Shown in pieces: positions 1 through 11,929 of a stretch of DNA of 64,000 nucleotides. The translations under genes were made by a program, and so were the position numbers. The notes beneath the pieces were generated by a model. That model had not been told where the DNA came from. It saw only the letters and a list, made by a program, of their open reading frames with translations, and made no database searches. Numbering within the stretch: position 1 is the first letter of the stretch; every line of letters begins with the position of its first letter. This DNA is from Pyrus communis. Its lineage: Eukaryota; Streptophyta; Magnoliopsida; Rosales; Rosaceae. The DNA lies in the NCBI RefSeq assembly GCF_963583255.1, contig NC_084813.1, positions 5,566,001 to 5,630,000 on the forward strand, in the 5' to 3' direction.

Positions 1-725
1 TGGATCTAAGCCTCTCAAACAAGGAATCCAATCACGGGGCGAAGCTGGAACTCAACCTCATCAACTGTTTTGATTCAAACAACACATCGGGAAACTCTTC
101 ATCAGAGACTTCCAGTCCCAAAGGTACTACCACTACTGATTTCGAGCCAAGGGTTTTCTCCTGCAATTATTGCCAGAGAAAATTTTACAGTTCACAAGCG
201 CTCGGAGGGCACCAAAATGCTCATAAGAGAGAGAGAACGCTTGCCAAAAAAGGGCTCAAGAGTAATTGTGCTGCAGCAGAAGCAGATGCCTTAGATAGGC
301 TTCCAAGTTTACTCTCCTCGTACAGATTCTCCAGCATGGCATCTCTCCCTTTACATGGGTCCTTCAATAATAGGTCACTTGGCATACAAGTGCATTCCAC
401 AATTCACAAGCCTTGTTACCAAACAAACACCATTGGAGGACATAATGGTAATAGTGGGTGGCTGAGACGGCCTATTGATCAACAACCTGCGATCGGGCGG
501 CTTGTTCCACCTAACAATGTTTTTCATGTGCAGGGTGGCGGCATAGGATCCTCCTCCTCCTCCTCAAGTGGCGGTGTTGGAAGGTTTTCCTATAGTACTA
601 ATGTTCGGAAGTTTTCTCCAGAGACGGAAGGAATTGGAGGGTTATGGTGGAGTAAGAGTAGTGTTGGCCATTTTAATACTAAGCAAGATGAGTTGCAGAA
701 GCTTGACTTGTCCCTCAGGCTCTAA
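1..725 (+). CDS. C2H2 zinc-finger EAR-motif repressor, 3' part
   Basis: The reading frame is open from base 3 to the stop at 723-725, so the start codon lies left of the window and about 240 residues are visible. One Cys2-His2 finger (bases about 159-222) carries the plant-specific QALGGHQNAH core and is followed by the basic stretch KRERTLAKKG. EAR-type repression motifs appear near the visible N-terminus (DLSLS, then LELNL) and at the extreme C-terminus (LDLSLRL). The middle is rich in Ser, Gly and Asn, including a serine run at about 550-576. One finger with EAR ends is the layout of the ZFP4/ZFP7-like single-finger C1 family, whose members are nuclear and repress transcription during development or hormone responses. 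The exact orthologue cannot be named from this part. The 3' UTR probably runs to about 950. Confidence 0.93.
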   Translation, partial: DLSLSNKESNHGAKLELNLINCFDSNNTSGNSSSETSSPKGTTTTDFEPRVFSCNYCQRKFYSSQALGGHQNAHKRERTLAKKGLKSNCAAAEADALDRLPSLLSSYRFSSMASLPLHGSFNNRSLGIQVHSTIHKPCYQTNTIGGHNGNSGWLRRPIDQQPAIGRLVPPNNVFHVQGGGIGSSSSSSSGGVGRFSYSTNVRKFSPETEGIGGLWWSKSSVGHFNTKQDELQKLDLSLRL

Positions 726-1111
726 GCACTTTCCCAGTTTTCTTTTTTCTTTTTTTCTTTTTTTTTGTTCCAAATTTTAAACCCATCCATGTTAACCGAT
801 CAATTTCAGGTTTCCTCTATCTTTGGTTTTCATGTATGAGTGGCAACTTTTGTACATTCCTTTTAGCTAAAGTTGACATTTTCAGAGAAGTTTGTTTTGA
901 AATTTTTGGCTTTGAATGTAAATCCCAATTCCAAATGTTGTGACACTTATTTTGTTTTTTAATAATTCAACGGTTGTGATCCATCTAACATTTGATCTCA
1001 CGATCCATAAGTTGGGCATCAGAACTTTGAATTTGCATGGTGATGTGTACCAGTAATTCAAAGATCAATTTTGCTACTTAATTTGAAAAGTTAATTCCCC
1101 TTTTAAAGCCA

Positions 1112-1272
1112 GGAGTAATGTTAGGTAGACCAATTTTTTTAAACTAAATTTGCAAATTTATTGATGTGATTGTAGATGATTGAATTATTAATTACATATC
1201 GATTAATGTGTTTGTTTCATATTGGTAACATGTCATTTGGTTTAAAAAATTTGATCTCCCTAACATTACTCT
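1112..1272. mobile_element. MITE, about 160 bp, AGTAATGTTAGG ends
   Basis: The left end reads GGAGTAATGTTAGGTAGACC and the right end, read on the opposite strand, AGAGTAATGTTAGGGAGATC. Both continue into a similar T-rich tract. The terminal inverted repeats are about 35 bp with a few mismatches around an AT-rich, non-coding centre. No clear target duplication was found, so the superfamily is left open. Confidence 0.6.
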
Positions 1273-1822
1273 AAAACCAGCAAATTGCTCTTCTTTTAAT
1301 TGGGTTCTCAATGCTTTAGATTAGCTGTTAAGGATCAACAGGCGTTAGCATAAATTTTACTCATTCAGTTTTCTGTTTTATTTTTAAGAGAGAAGTGCTA
1401 AATGCTGGAATTGAAGATGGACTAAATGCAAACTAATTAATGCTTCCAAATTTCATATAGTGATATAGAATTCGATTCTGCAAGTGGTGGATTACTTTAG
1501 TTGTTACGACTTTCTTCTTCCTTTTACAACATTCCAGATTCAAACTTCTCTACCTTCCTCTAGTGTAAATTAAAATAGTAATATTATTTGTATTAAAAAA
1601 AGGTGTAGAATTTGATTCTCAATTCTTTCGAGTGGTGTGTCGATACTTTTTGATATGTTCTAGTAAGAAAAAATAGAACAATAAACCAGCGAGTACTTGG
1701 ACAAATACTCATAAATCTAGCCTTGATTACTTTACTCTTTTTTTGCTTTCGAACAATATTCTAAAAGACGGTGAAACTTGAGTACGAGAGTATACTCCTC
1801 TAATCAACTTATATACTACAAA

Positions 1823-1890
1823 ATCTGCTTAATACTTGATCATCTGATATTATGTCATCTGCTTAATACTTGATCATCTGATATTATGTC
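1823..1890. repeat. 34-bp tandem duplication
   Basis: Two identical adjacent copies of a 34-base unit that begins ATCTGCTTAATACTTGATC (1823-1856 and 1857-1890). The lack of differences points to a recent duplication. Confidence 0.9.
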
Positions 1891-3559
1891 ACGCAGCACC
1901 CAGGTGTGTTCATCTGAGAGACCATGAGGGTCATGTCTATCTTAAACATTTGTTTATAAGGTCCACAAAACGTGCAAAGATTTGGAATCTTGTGATTGTC
2001 ATTTCCTACTACTACTTTTAATTTGACATGATGGTTTAAATGACATGGGTTTTTGACCCACCTGCAGTTGAAATAATAGACCATCTCTACTGCTAGTGCT
2101 ATTTGGATCTAAGAGGTTGGTGTAATGTAACAAGCCATGTGAAAGACACATTATAATGATTAATCACGCTCATCTCATAGCTATCCTCCCTACCCCATCA
2201 ATAATTTCTCCTCAATATTTTCATTTTCCAAAAGACCAGCGGGTGGTCAAGTCACGACAATTTACTCTTCCGAAGATCAGAAAAACTCATTTCAACCTCT
2301 ACCTAACCTCAATATTAAATTGTGGGTAAATCTTGATTGCCTTGATTTCTTAGCTACATAATCTCTTTCATAATTAGGCCACTTCTAATTTGTGTGGGTC
2401 CAGATCCATTTGACGTTTACTATATCAGCTTAGTCATAATACACCATGATTATCCTAGAATTAACATGTAAAGGTGACTGAAATTTGTTCACTATGACAG
2501 TTAACTGTCATTGAAATCTTAGATTAACAAGGGGTTTTGATAGGAAGACAAGATGTCAATAGTCTTGAAAATGAACGTAAAGTTGCTATGCTAGCTACTT
2601 TCTCTCGTCTCGATCTTGTCATATAATGTTCCAAACCATTTATCTTTTAGGTCATTTATTAAAAATCATCCCCGCATAAGAAAACATCCAAATCAATTGT
2701 AAAATAAAAAGACAAACCGATGTATAAACTAATAATAAAGTGACTTCCAGTATGGATGAAACTTTTTCAATGAATCATTCTCGACGGATTTTACCTAGAG
2801 AGTGAGCATTCCAATCACCCTACGACATTATATAATGCGAATGGTGAAGGAAAAAGGTGAAAGGAGAATGTCTAAAGGAAACGAATAACTACACATACTT
2901 TTTACCGCCATACGTCTTGTCATCAAACTGAATAATCAAACAAAAACAACAAATAAGATTAAACACAAGTGTGAACAACCAGAAAAAAGAGCGTGGTTAT
3001 CATTTCCCTGGTGGAAGTGAACGGAAAAGTCTTGGGTTTCTGCCATTAGCCGCAAACCAGTTGGGGTGTCCATATAGTTGTGTTACGACGCCTCATTCTT
3101 TTACCATTTTGGCATTAAAATATATTGAAAAGCTTTCATTTTGCCTCCAAATTAAGAAACACTTAAACAAACACTGGTTGGAAAAAGAGGCTGCATGTGA
3201 ATGTGGAGCTTTCAAGTTGCTGAGATAATGAGATTAGGTGAAAAATTAAACCAAGAACAAGTCTTTCTCCATTAGGATCTTATAATAATTAAGGAAGAGA
3301 TTACTTGTCGTTGTAAGATTTGAATATTGTTTAAGACTTGATTAATGGAGGTTTAAGTTTGTCCCATTCAATGAAAAGAGAGGGAGATTACAAAACCATC
3401 ATCAATCAAAGTTTAATTGCACGCTTAAGAAAGAATTACGCACATATTTCTTTTTCTATCGCTTTCTTGAAATTACTTGGGTTTTGAGAGTTCACCAAAT
3501 TTGAAAATTGTGCTCTCTCACTGCAATTTGTTTACAAAATAATTCTACAACAATTGTAA

Positions 3560-3730
3560 TAGTTGTAAGACCATGTATGGGGGCTGACGCCTGCCCAGTG
3601 CCGGTTGGTCAGAGAATTTTTATTTGTCAAAATTTTCATCTAAACCATTGGGAGGGGAATTCGAACTTGAGTGTAGAGGAATGAGCACACTGTTTTACCC
3701 AACTTGATTAAGCCTAGATTTGTAATTACC
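3560..3730 (-). mobile_element. Possible tRNA-derived SINE or short repeat
   Basis: Read on the minus strand, this stretch contains AAGTTCGAATTCCCC, close to an RNA polymerase III B-box (GGTTCRANTCC). No convincing A-box, poly(A) tail or target duplication was found, so this is tentative. Confidence 0.3.
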
Positions 3731-5808
3731 TATGATTTCCGAGTCTACATGGTAAACTTAGGGTTGGTTTGACAATTTATCTCAACAATTTTGTTTTTGA
3801 ATCGATTGTTTTTCTCAACAATGTTTAAACTCTTCTAAATGACACAGTTTTCTATAAAAATGGCTCAAACAAATACAATTTTGCTTTTGAATTGACTGTT
3901 TATCTCAATTTGATGGTCATCCATGTACAACCAATCTTTGAAAATCAAACTTCAAAATGATGTTTGAAATTAAGATCAACAAACTTTGCAAGGAATAAGA
4001 GGGGAAATCAAAAATCTACAGACGAAGCTAGCAAGGGACATCGAAATTGAAAAGACGAGTATGACACTCTTGTGGACCACGACACAACAACTCTCATTTC
4101 CTACGGTGCTCGTGCCTAGAAGTGTCGTAATCAGTAGCACCGTCATTCTGGTTAAGAACATATGACTACTATTCACAAGATCGAACGAATTATAGTCCAA
4201 CCCAATTCAGGAGTTAGAGGCGAGCAAGTATGATGCAGACCAGCAAAGATAACGAAAATAACATGACATCAGATTTGGAACAGATGCATATTGCTCAAAA
4301 CTAAAGAGGATAGGACTTTCATCTTATCCAGGGTTTGACCAATATAAACCACACCATTCGCATGTCTGTCTATCAATAGTAAAGCATACTGTAGTGGAAT
4401 GTGAAGTTCACCAAGAGTAGATAGTACTATAGAGCATCTTTCATAAAGCCAGGACCATAAGTTCGAGACATTAACATAACAAGACATCGATACTTTCCAC
4501 TTGATCGCAATTTAGTTCAGACTATAAAGCTAGAAACAAACATTACTCTGTAAGTTTCAGTTGCCGACGCAATCCTGCAGCAAAGGAGAATATATGGTTA
4601 AGACTAAAAAGAGAAAAGGGAAGTGATGCAGACGTTACTTGATACTCGTTAGCATGACTGGGAAAAGTGGATGTAGACGTTCTATGAGAAGGGAATTCTG
4701 GCCACAACATCAGCAAGCAGCATGATCCAGGAGCATAATCCATCTACACACCACCAATAGTCTTAAACCTGATTGCGACCTGCAACAGCTCGTTTCCACT
4801 TTCCAAGATCATACTTATCTCAATGTGAATGTTCAAATTTATGGAGCTACAACAAAATTGAATAATTGTTATTCTATGTAGCAGAAGCACATTTGCAACA
4901 TGAAATTTGTGTCTCAGGAACAAAAGATGACGAAAGCTAGTAGGAAAGAAGCTAGAGCAAAAGTCGTGTAATCTGTTAAGTGATCAAGTGGATAAATATA
5001 ATGACCGAAGCAGACATAGAACGTAACATGGAAGAAAATGTGTACTTTCCACTTCATTAAGGAAATTATATTTCAACCAAGGTGAACTCCCTGCATGATC
5101 AAAGAAAACAGCATAATATGCCATTGCACGAGCCATATGAGCAAAATATACACTTTTTGCTACTTAATTCAAAATGGCTTCCTTCTCTAGCATAATAATC
5201 ATCACATGATCATATTTCATTGTACCATGAACATATGGCATGCGTACTTTAACCAATCAGTCTCAATGCATAACCGGCAGCAAGTAGTGTCATAATGCTG
5301 CAAGCAGCTAATCTAGCTGAGGCAGAAATTATTAAAATAGCATAAATCTCCCACGGGATACGAAGACTGCTGCAAAGTCCCATAACGAAAACCCTAAACC
5401 CTACTAGTTATGTTGAGAAGATCTACCCAAAACATGGTAGGACTGAGAAACCATGGTAAATAAAGGGACCCACAAGTAAGGCTTTATAGATGTTAGGGCA
5501 TGGATCTTGGTGTTGATTGAGAAGAAACAGAAAAAGAAGACAGTTTTAACAAATTTTACAACCTAAACAGATGGCATATGCCATCACTAGAGGGCTCTTC
5601 TACTATTTTTGATGACCTAATGCAACAACTTGTCTAAAGCATTCAAGATTAATAGCTACATAATTTCATAATTTTTGCTCAGATGGAAAGTTAAAACAAC
5701 AAAGAAAGATTTAAAAACATAAGAGGAAGCTCCACTTGCATAATCATGCCAATTTCATTACTCAACGCAAACAGGATTGATAAATCAAGGTCACCAAATG
5801 CTGCACAA

Positions 5809-7566
5809 TCACTCTACTTTCTTTTCAATAAATGATTTCACAGTCCCCATCCATCTAATGAACTCAGTTTTATCTTTGTTCTTCATGTATTCGTGCAAGA
5901 AAATAGCAAGATCATCATTTATACTCCTCGCTTCCAAGAATTCATAAAGTGAGTCTTGCAACTCATCATCAAGTTCCCTGTACAAAAACCACAAAAACAA
6001 ATAAACTGTAACATTTAGAGAGCAGAAGAAAATATTATGAGACCGAAGTACAAATCAGCTTTCAGACTCTATACCCTGTAAATATAGAAAATCAATACAC
6101 AAGGGGAAAAAGAATCACAACCACAAACAACAACAAAAGACAGGAGAAGGGGGAAGACACAAAAGAGTTCTACAAAATTCAGAAAAATCAAGAATTTTAC
6201 TCAACCTCTAACTCTTTTTATGTTACTAATGTTCCTCATATAGTAATATATAAAAAGGAGATTAAATAGAATATCATACTCGAACTCAGGACCCGCATAA
6301 GGGTGAGCTGGCATCTTCTCAGGTTTTCGGACGAAAAGCTTGTTGATCTCTATAGTATCTGGCCAAGCTGAACACATAATCTCAAACACATTGCCGCCTT
6401 CCTTCTTGGAGATATTAACAATCATTGTAATGTGAAGCTGCACATCTTTTCCAAGGCCAGCACCACCTTTGGAATTCGGAACAGGAACAGATCCATCAAA
6501 CATCGTGGCTTCAATCTTAATGTCTTCTTTCTCTCCAAACTTTGTCTTCAAGGTTATCCATTGCTCACCAGGCCGGTCGTTAACTGTAAACGACTTAAAT
6601 TTTGTAACTGGCTGAAAAACAGAAAAAATTCGTCATTAAAACCCCAAAAAAAAATGACTCCCAAACAATTAAAGGGAATTCTCTAGATATTATTTAAGAG
6701 TGTTTTAACTTGTGATTACAAAAGCTAACCATCGACCATAATTTAGTGACTGTCGCATCTAAGCGGAGTCCTTGGAGGGAAGAATGTGTAGATCCGGTCT
6801 TAATCCTATGATTGATGGCTGAGAAAACTCAACTCAGGAAGGAACAACATCTTGAATACAATCTATTATCTCGCCTTGCGGATTGCAATTCAACCAAGCC
6901 AAAATTTTAGCTCATGTAGTAGCTTGTTTTTGGCTCGGTAACAAAAACTTCAATTATATTGCATAAGGATTTACCAGAAACCCAATCGAACTGAATGGAC
7001 TTCGATTGCACCTTTCGGTATCTAGAAACCTATTCAAAAGATTTCATTTGTGTTTTTGGAGCGTGCCATTTTTCTTAGCAAGTAACCAATCAGCCCCGAA
7101 ACAGAGAAATGCTTATTTTCCAGGTTGATGAAATTTTCCAATCATACGCCACATAAACTAAATCACAAAACGACCCAATTCTCGAAATCCAATAAATCCC
7201 TTCTCTTCCATCGAATTCTCATCAACTAAACAAAGCCTAACCCACTTCTTCCCATAAGTCAAAATTTGGAATTTAAGAGCAAAAGACAGCGGAGTGGATG
7301 AATCATGTAGATACCTGAGTGGCAGGAGAGTGATCGAGCTCGTACTGTATTTCCCTCCGGAGGAGTCTGAGAATGTTGCCTTCGAAGGCCGATTTGCGCA
7401 TTTCGGAGATGTAAGTTCGCCGGAATTGCGATGGTTGGAGTGAAGGGTTTAAGAGGGAGACTTGTTTTTCATGTGCGAAATGCAAAGTGGGCGTTTGCTG
7501 AATTGGGATTCTGGAAGAAGAAGGAAAAGGAGTGGATTTTCTCAGGGGTCGGATTAGGCGCGCCAT
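5809..7566 (-). CDS. MAM33: p32/MAM33-type mitochondrial glycoprotein family protein
   Basis: Three coding exons on the minus strand: 7566-7315, 6611-6280 and 5977-5809, joined by GT-AG introns of 703 and 302 bp; total 250 residues. Residues 1-45 are rich in Arg, Ser and Pro with almost no acidic residues, as expected of a mitochondrial presequence. A helix with EGNILRLLRREIQYEL follows, as at the start of the p32 fold. The exon-2 part carries the family's VNDRPGEQWITL strand and later KLFVRKPEK; the last exon gives DDELQDSLYEFLEARSIND and ends FIEKKVE. p32/MAM33 proteins are doughnut-shaped acidic trimers of the mitochondrial matrix, linked to ribosome assembly and respiratory function. Length and ending match the family, and no lesion is visible. 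Upstream of the ATG are short C/T-rich tracts but no clear TATA box. Confidence 0.93.
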
Positions 7567-8688
7567 GGAAGAGACTCCTCGGAATATTTTGCAGTTTCAG
7601 AGGGTTTTAGGGTTTAAGGGTCCAAGGGCTTCAGAATTAGAAGGCAAAGTCACAAATCAAAGGGTTGTAGGACCCGTCTGTTGGTGGGCCCAGTTTGGGT
7701 TGTAAGGACTAGGGCTTGGCAAGGCCTCCTTAATGAAAGTCCAGCCCAATAATCGGTCAAGTTTTATTGATTCTTTTCTTAAGCTCCATTTTTATTTTTA
7801 GCTGTCGGACTGAAAAAGTTTATGCATGTCGTCGGATTAAATAAGATAATGTGTGGTTATTATTTCCCTTTTACGATTAACAGGGAAAAAGAATTTCAAA
7901 CTCACGACATCTCAAATACAACACCACTTTTCTCCTTCTGTTCATTTATATTTATTTTTTTCCATTAATTTTCCTTCGATTTATTCAACTCAATACTGTA
8001 GATAAAACAAAGGAGTGTAAGAGGAGAGAGGTGTGGATCCCTTTTTTTAATCACAAATATGCAATTGTTTCATGATTAATCGATGATGACATGCATAAAT
8101 CTCTCTTATTTGTCTTTGTATTTTTATTTTTTACGCAAGTTATATTGCCGGAAAAAGAATCAAACTCGGAACTTCAAGGGCAAAAAATGAATACTTTTAC
8201 CAAGCTACAGAGGAGTGATGCTTGCTTTCAAACAATAGGAATCCGCCTGATATTTCAGTTCTCATTTGGTTCTTCACCTTTGCTCTCGAGCGCGATCACA
8301 AGCAAGAACCGTGTAACTTGTATTGTAGACCAGCAAACTTGAAAATAACCATCACATTCATAGGCAACATATCGTTCAACCAAAGTCTAGTCTCCAAGAT
8401 GTTCCCGCTAATCATTTCTGGGAAAAAAGCTCTACAATTAAGTATTTTTTCATTTTGCAAGAAGAAAGTTTGATGAAGAAAAGAACATCGAATTCGCAAC
8501 ATACTCCCACCTATAAATCAACTTAACCTGTTCAAATGACGTGTTCCCTGTTGCCTATGCTAAGCTACAACCAAAACTGTAGACAATAAGTCAACGACTT
8601 CATCTTTTAGCATCTTGAGAAGCCCCTCCTTCCATCTTCGGTTTTGCCCAGCTGATCCTTCAAGGAAGCATTAGGAACCGGGTGCTGA
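7567..8688. other. Intergenic: MAM33 promoter side and 3' flank of next gene
   Basis: Both neighbours lie on the minus strand, so this 1.1 kb holds the promoter and 5' UTR of the MAM33-like gene (right after 7566) and the 3' UTR of the gene ending at 8689. No protein or RNA gene was recognised. The short open frames at 8091-8502 overlap on both strands and look like chance. Confidence 0.6.
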
Positions 8689-11168
8689 CTATTTACTCTC
8701 TTTGCCGAGGGCCGGTCTTGATTCTCCAGAATCCTGTTTACTAAGGTGATCTTTCTCAGAAGGCTTGCTGGAGTCTGAACTACTAGAGTTAGTTGCCTCT
8801 TTTACACCATCTTTCTTCTCACTACCTACTTCCTGATCTTTTGTTAACCCACTGGCAGTTTGCTTCTTCGATTCAACCACTATTTCCTTCAGTGTTTCTT
8901 CAAGTTTATCTAGTCTCACTTTTACCTCCAAAAGCTCTGGAACAGATCCTGCTTCTTTTTCTTCGGTAGCATTTACTTCTATTTCTTTTGCTTTCGCTTC
9001 TTCTTCTTTCTTCTTTTTCATCTCTTGTTCCTGAGATGGAGATTTTGGAAAAGTCAAGGCATTTTAGTGTTACTCGTATATCTTGCTCAATTTCCAAATA
9101 TGTGCTTATCGAACTTGACATGATCATGTTTCTGTGTTAAAAAGCAATGCTCCATCTTTGAAATTAATCAATGAGTTGAAACTTTCTTGAGTATTGATGG
9201 AAAGAAAAAAATTCGGTGTTTGGTAAAAGAGTGCAGATTGTACATGATTAGTTAGAATGTTCACTTTGGAAAGTTGGAGGAAAAATGTTGCACCCATGAG
9301 CTTCTAAGGATCCAATATTCAGCTAGCATTTATACGTGTGCGGCCATAGTGCATTTCTTTTGGCGTAAAGTTGGTAATAGACAAATACCAAGTGTGTGTG
9401 TGTGGGGCGAACCAGCCATATGAGTGTATCAGTAAAAGATGCAGTGCGACCTCTTTCTGCAAAGGTTGTTTTGACAGATACATAAGGAGCGTCCAGGTTG
9501 CCAATTGTAAATTCAGTAATCCTTATATTATGTCTATATAAAGGACTATTGCGCTAGTTTTGAATTGGAGCAAAAAAAACTAGAGCAAAACAATAAGTTG
9601 TATACCACTCAACTAGTTAGAGTGAGAGAATATTGCAAGGGCAAGTGTTTGCTAGAGAAATGAAAAGAGATAAAGGGTGTATTTCTTGTTCTTGTTCTTG
9701 TTCTTTCAGGTTTTTCGTCAAGTCTTAATCCTAGAGGCTTGGCAAGATTATTCGTTGTACTCATCATTGATATAGTGAAAGTTTATTGTTGTTGATGCCC
9801 CATGGACGTAGGCACATACCTGGACCACGTAAATTCTTGGTGTTAATTATCTTGCTTAGTTGTTTTTGGTTTCCTGAGTTTGTCTTGTTTTTCTCATTCT
9901 TAAACGAGATATTCACAATAAAAACACACAATGGCATACAATCCAATCAAGAGACTATACTACATATGCAATATTTTAAGCTTAAGATCAGCAAAAAACA
10001 TATATGTTTAGTTACCGCTTCCATTCTTCTAATTTCATAGCGAGCATACTGAGCCACCAGATACACAGCTGTTACATGAAATAAGTTTTCAGATAACGAG
10101 GTGTAACCACAGGAGAAACCAAATATGAAAAGTGATACGTACCCAAGGAAGGCATGCAACAAAAGAACAGTTGTACCAAATGGAAATCGAGCCTGACCAC
10201 GAAAAGAAGAGAGGCAAAAAACATGTCTCAGTACTGAAAGGAAGATACCAGTAGGATATTCAAAGTACAGAAATATCTTTCATTAATAGCTTCTTTGGAA
10301 AGTAATCTACACCGCACAGACACAAATCAAGGGAAACTAACCTACACAAATGGAAAAATGAAAAAAGGCTTTGCTGCAAAATGGTGAGAATATATAGAAT
10401 CCCTTTCGGGGTACAAATACATTCTTCGTTTGTTCCATTACATAAGCATTGAACTTCTGTTTTTCTTTTAACTCAAAAGGAAAATTTTAACAAATACGGA
10501 CCCGACAATACAAATAATTTACTTGGACTCGACCAAAATACATACCCTCTAAGCATTTTACCCATACACCAACATTTCTTGTACATTTTCTTGTCCTTCA
10601 ACAACTTGAAATAATACCAAGTCCAGAATTAGCTTAGTGCTTTAGCAGCTGGGTCCAAATTCAAATTCTCACACAACATTTGCCAACATTCAATCAATTT
10701 AAACCTTAAAACACCCACCTGGCTCCTTCTAATTTCAACAAACCCTCCATTTCAACACTGTCCCAGCTATGTAAATTATCTACCTACATGCACAACAGCT
10801 GTTCGACGAAATGCCAAAAAGAACCGAAAACGACCCACAAATTCCAATCAGAGCAAAAGCAATACCAACGTACATAACAATCAAAAGAACAAGAAACAAA
10901 TACTATGTTGCAGAAACGTCGAAGCAAAACAATACCCGAATTTCTTTTTCGAAGGCGGAGCAGTGAAGAGCATTTTGGTGGCGGTCATGAAGTCGAGCTT
11001 CTCCAGCTGCTTATACTGCTCCTGGTACGAACTCACACTCATCTCCTCGGCGTTAGTATTGTTGGCATTTTTAGCGGATTTGGAGCAAAATGTTCTCCTT
11101 GGTTGTAAGATTGTTGTGGGTTTTAAACGTTTAGGGAGCCGGACCAAGATTTCTCTGGCGTGAAACAT
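8689..11168 (-). CDS. Uncharacterised single-span, probably mitochondrial, protein
   Basis: Four coding exons: 11168-10936, 10192-10143, 10068-10016 and 9030-8689; total 225 residues. The introns all have GT-AG ends and consistent phases. The start is the ATG at 11168; an upstream in-frame stretch lacks an ATG. Residues 1-30 are basic and hydroxylated (MFHAREILVRLPKRLKP), like a mitochondrial presequence. A central block KLDFMTATKMLF and SKKKFGLDFHLVQ leads into one hydrophobic span at about residues 83-102. From residue 113 the C-terminus is charged (KKKKEEEAKAKE, then a predicted coiled coil VRLDKLEETLKEIV) and ends in a Ser/Lys/Glu-rich low-complexity tail. Two very small exons (50 and 53 nt) encode the membrane span. 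I recognise it as a conserved-looking plant protein but know no function. A membrane-anchored adaptor is a guess only. Confidence 0.8.
9286..9917 (+). mobile_element. Candidate solo LTR inside an intron
   Basis: This lies in the 985-bp third intron of the minus-strand gene 8689-11168. It begins TGTTGCACCC and ends ATTCACA. It has a TATA-like CTATATAAAGG at about 9535 and, near the end, the GACGTAGGCACA ... CCACGTAAATTCTTGG string that I associate with the U5 part of copia LTRs. The flanks AAAAA and ATAAA match at four of five bases. It is opposite in strand to the host gene. Confidence 0.4.
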
Positions 11169-11929
11169 TTGCTTGCGATCCTTCGCGTTCAATGGTACGA
11201 TTTAGAGAGGCCACCGGTTTGAGTGGAAGAGCAAAGCGGTGCCGAAATTTCGGAATGTATCGGAACCGGGCAGGATTTACAGATCATTGTGTGCCGGAAC
11301 TCGGTTTACTGCTGCACCTTCGTCATCGCTAATGATTTACTCAAGAAGCAGATGGTAGCAAGGGCGGACGCACGTTATGGCAAAAGTGGGCAGCTGTCGG
11401 CCATCCAGCCGCCGGGATTTCCCTCCACCGGTTTCTATATTTCCCACCAGAGATTGGGTAACCAGGGCAAGCAACGGCGGCGCGAGACTGATTGATATGC
11501 CCGAGAAGAAGAAACGAAAATGTATTTTTCAGTTTTTAAACCCTGGACAGAACTACGTCGTTTCGGTCAAGTAAATTAAAAGAGGGCTATACGACCTGCC
11601 GTTGTTATCAAAGCACCCTGTCATTTCTTATCTCTCAGAATTCCCGTTTTCTATTTACTGTTTCTTGCTTGGTGATTGGAATGTGTGTGGCAAGAGTTTA
11701 ATTTATTTTAGAATATTTTTATTTGAACTCATATAACGTCATTTTTCTTTCCTTTTAGATTTTAAATGTGAATTGTCAATTTTATTTTATTACTTAATTA
11801 TTATCAAGTATAAAATGAAACTAACCATTAAACTAAAATTTATCGATAGACTTACACTCAATAATCAAACTCTACTATCACTCAATCTTTGTACTACGTT
11901 CATTCTTACTAAATGACACATTCTAATCC

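Larger units (their letters stand above)
726..5808. other. Intergenic, no protein gene recognised
   Basis: AT-rich DNA between the zinc-finger gene and the MAM33-like gene. It holds a MITE, a 34-bp tandem duplication and a possible SINE, which are listed separately. The stretch 4200-5800 is less AT-rich and could contain alternative 3' exons or a long 3' UTR of the minus-strand MAM33-like gene, but I see no frame of more than about 75 codons that resembles a protein family. Confidence 0.6.

Noticed and set aside
10881..11192. Longer N-terminus starting at 11192 for the unknown membrane protein
   Set aside because: The codon at 11192 is TTG. The first ATG in frame is at 11168, and it begins a good presequence.
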